34,786 bases of DNA, from the NCBI GenBank assembly GCA_002787235.1, contig PCWG01000018.1, forward strand, positions 67,626 to 102,411. The letters run 5' to 3'. The notes beneath the pieces are model-generated. The model saw only the letters and a list, made by a program, of their open reading frames with translations, was not told the origin of the DNA and searched no databases. The stretch comes from Nitrospinae bacterium CG11_big_fil_rev_8_21_14_0_20_45_15. GTDB taxonomy: Bacteria > Nitrospinota > Nitrospinia > Nitrospinales > VA-1. Positions 33,312 through 34,786 of this stretch are shown here, in pieces (position 1 is the first letter of the stretch; every line of letters starts with the position of its first letter). The position numbers and the translations under genes are program-made.

Positions 33312-34571
33312 ATGAAAATTTCCTTTAGCCCGCAGTTGATGGAAGAGTCTGTCTTCAGACATCTCAACCATTTAGAACGATCTGGGTATCGATCCGAGTA
33401 CGATGAATATCATTCCTTGGCCGATCCTATTTATGAACTCCCGGAAGATGACAGGGAGATCGCCTTTGAAAAGGTAAATAAAATATTTTTCGTTGAGAGA
33501 TTGAAACTCGGCGATCATGTTTTGAGGGCCTTGGAGGCTTGTGGTCTTATCCCAAAAAGAAAACGTGCGAGACGTCGGATAGAGACTGCCCCGTCCCTGC
33601 TTGAAGCAAAGACAAAAATTGAAGACGATACAGCGCAGGAATCATTAGAAGAGTCTTCAGAAGAAAATTCAGAGTCAGAAAGTCCAGCGTCAGAAAGTTC
33701 AGAATCCCCCTCAAGTGAAGCATCTCCCGCCACCCCAGAAGAAAAATCTTCAGTAGTACCAAGCGATTACAATCCAACTGAAGATTCAGCTTCCCAAGCT
33801 CCTGTAGAAGTGGATGAAGATGATATCGCGTACGACCTAGCTCGCGATTTTGAGGAGAGGATCAAGGAAGTTGTCGTGAAGCGAGCGATCAATAAAGTGG
33901 ACGAGGGATCGAACGTTTTGAATCGAATTTCCGGCAGACCGATTATAGAATTGAGAGTTCTTGCCAGTCGCTTCTCTAACCCGGAAGACGTTAAAGACCT
34001 GGGAGCTTTTTTGATTCAGGAATTCATGCATGCCAAGGATATGGTAGATCCTGAATTCGATTATGAAGATGCATTCATACCCGGCAATCCTTCTATCAAA
34101 AATCTGATAACAGCACGGTTCCGTTTGTTATGGAACATGTACGTAGACTCCCGCCTTGAGCGAATGGGTGTTATCTCCACCATGCCGAAGGAAGCCAGAT
34201 TCCGCGAATTTGATAACTTCTATCGCAAGGTTCCCGACAAACAAAGAAGAGGAATCTTTGAAGGCGTGTGGCGTACAGAAGTGTTTACTCATGAAGAGTT
34301 GTTGTCCATGGCGACCGACTTGGAAACTCTCATGACCAAATATATTGATGATGTTGAATTTACTGAAGAGGAAAGAGACTACATCCATTTGCAGGGTGCA
34401 CCTTGTCCGCTGTGTAAATTTCCGACTTATAACTGGGTTGACGATCCTGAAAGTATTTGTGATGAAATGGTTCTCGAAGCCATTCAGATCGACTTCCCAG
34501 ATTGGGAGAACAGGGATGGTGCCTGTGACCGCTGTATTGAAGTGTATGAATTGCGTGCAGGAGTGGGGTGA
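33312..34571 (+). CDS. Uncharacterised acidic protein with C-terminal Cys cluster (419 residues)
   Basis: I do not recognise the family. Residues 1-95 are a helical domain (MKISFSPQLMEESVFRHLNH, FEKVNKIFFVERLKLGDHVL) ending in a basic patch (PKRKRARRR). Residues 100-165 are a Ser/Glu/Pro low-complexity linker. Residues 170-370 are mostly helical (YDLARDFEERIKEVVVKRAI, RFRLLWNMYVDSRLERMGVI). The last 50 residues hold CPLCKFP, a lone Cys (SICDEM) and CDRCIEVYEL, which could bind zinc or iron as C-x2-C pairs. No signal peptide is visible. The gene has a strong promoter but a poor ribosome site. It is likely a regulatory or scaffold protein, but that is a guess. Confidence 0.78.
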   Translation: MKISFSPQLMEESVFRHLNHLERSGYRSEYDEYHSLADPIYELPEDDREIAFEKVNKIFFVERLKLGDHVLRALEACGLIPKRKRARRRIETAPSLLEAKTKIEDDTAQESLEESSEENSESESPASESSESPSSEASPATPEEKSSVVPSDYNPTEDSASQAPVEVDEDDIAYDLARDFEERIKEVVVKRAINKVDEGSNVLNRISGRPIIELRVLASRFSNPEDVKDLGAFLIQEFMHAKDMVDPEFDYEDAFIPGNPSIKNLITARFRLLWNMYVDSRLERMGVISTMPKEARFREFDNFYRKVPDKQRRGIFEGVWRTEVFTHEELLSMATDLETLMTKYIDDVEFTEEERDYIHLQGAPCPLCKFPTYNWVDDPESICDEMVLEAIQIDFPDWENRDGACDRCIEVYELRAGVG

Positions 34572-34746
34572 TCTTTAGTCGTATCTCCGCTAGAGATAAA
34601 GTTTCTGTCGCATGGGGGGGGATTGTAATCCAAACCAAGAGCAGAAGTACTGGTGTTGAAAAGCTATTGTAGTTTATATAGAAGTGCTAGTTTTAGTTGA
34701 ATGAGTTTATTCAAGTAGTATTTCGAATCCATTTAATTGGGAGGGC

Positions 34747-34786
34747 ATGAAGAAAATGAGATTAAACAGGAGGAAATTCTTGCAGG
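34747..34786 (+). CDS. Start of a gene with a Tat-like signal, cut by the window edge
   Basis: The ATG at 34747 (or 34756) follows GGGAGGG and opens MKKMRLNRRKFLQ, which fits the twin-arginine signal pattern R-R-x-F-L. Only 13 codons are in the window, so nothing about the mature protein can be said. Tat substrates are folded, often cofactor-bearing, exported proteins. The 175-base gap before it shows only a weak ATCTC/GAGAT hairpin near 34585. Confidence 0.55.
   Translation, partial: MKKMRLNRRKFLQ

Overview
The window comes from a Gram-negative, probably free-living and motile bacterium of moderate GC. The envelope genes (bamD, a type II secretion GspA/GspB-like pair, ExbB/ExbD, lipoproteins, a beta-barrel protein) and a FlaG-like gene behind a sigma-28-type promoter support this. 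The tandem B12-type radical SAM proteins and the abundance of TPR proteins suggest a deltaproteobacterial or Nitrospinota-like lineage; that is inference and no marker gene here settles it. No insertion sequence, prophage, CRISPR array or rRNA was seen. Two tRNA genes (Gly-GCC, Cys-GCA) with encoded CCA ends are present.

Layout. 1-958: 5' part of an MsbA-like ABC exporter (minus). 1199-2066: sigma-28-type promoter, FlaG-like gene, small low-complexity gene, strong terminator. 2106-5002 (minus): ExeA/GspA-like ATPase with a degenerate J domain, then a GspB-like protein, with a promoter containing a palindrome. Divergent from it is an HTH/metallo-beta-lactamase fusion (5282-6118), followed by a VCBS/FG-GAP lipoprotein (6296-7456) with a hairpin in its leader. 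7516-11587 (minus): three overlapping genes, radical SAM / short glycosyltransferase-9-like membrane protein / radical SAM. Both radical SAM proteins end in a domain that resembles the middle protein. 11996-12964: ftsY with terminator. 13045-16694 (minus): outer membrane protein, two tRNAs, plsY, a sigma-70 family factor and bamD. 16838-18064: exbB-exbD. 18094-19844: a small orphan gene and an M18 aminopeptidase. 19885-26503 (minus): Sel1-repeat protein, MoxR ATPase, gluzincin-like TPR protein and a very large DUF4175-like coiled-coil membrane protein, apparently one operon. 26687-30097 (minus): PPOX-family protein, a decayed gene fragment, a DsrE-like periplasmic protein and an unrecognised 649-residue protein whose 3' end is duplicated in the fragment. 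30250-34571: two orphan genes behind near-consensus sigma-70 promoters, an 866-residue TPR protein and a 419-residue acidic protein with a Cys cluster. The right edge cuts a gene that begins with a Tat-like signal.

How the genes relate. Much of the window serves the cell envelope: secretion (GspA/B), outer membrane assembly (BamD), phospholipid synthesis (PlsY), membrane protein targeting (FtsY), proton-driven energisation (ExbB/D) and a MoxR-DUF4175 module. The best candidates for something undescribed are the radical SAM/GT9-like triad and the 649-residue protein with its duplicated tail.
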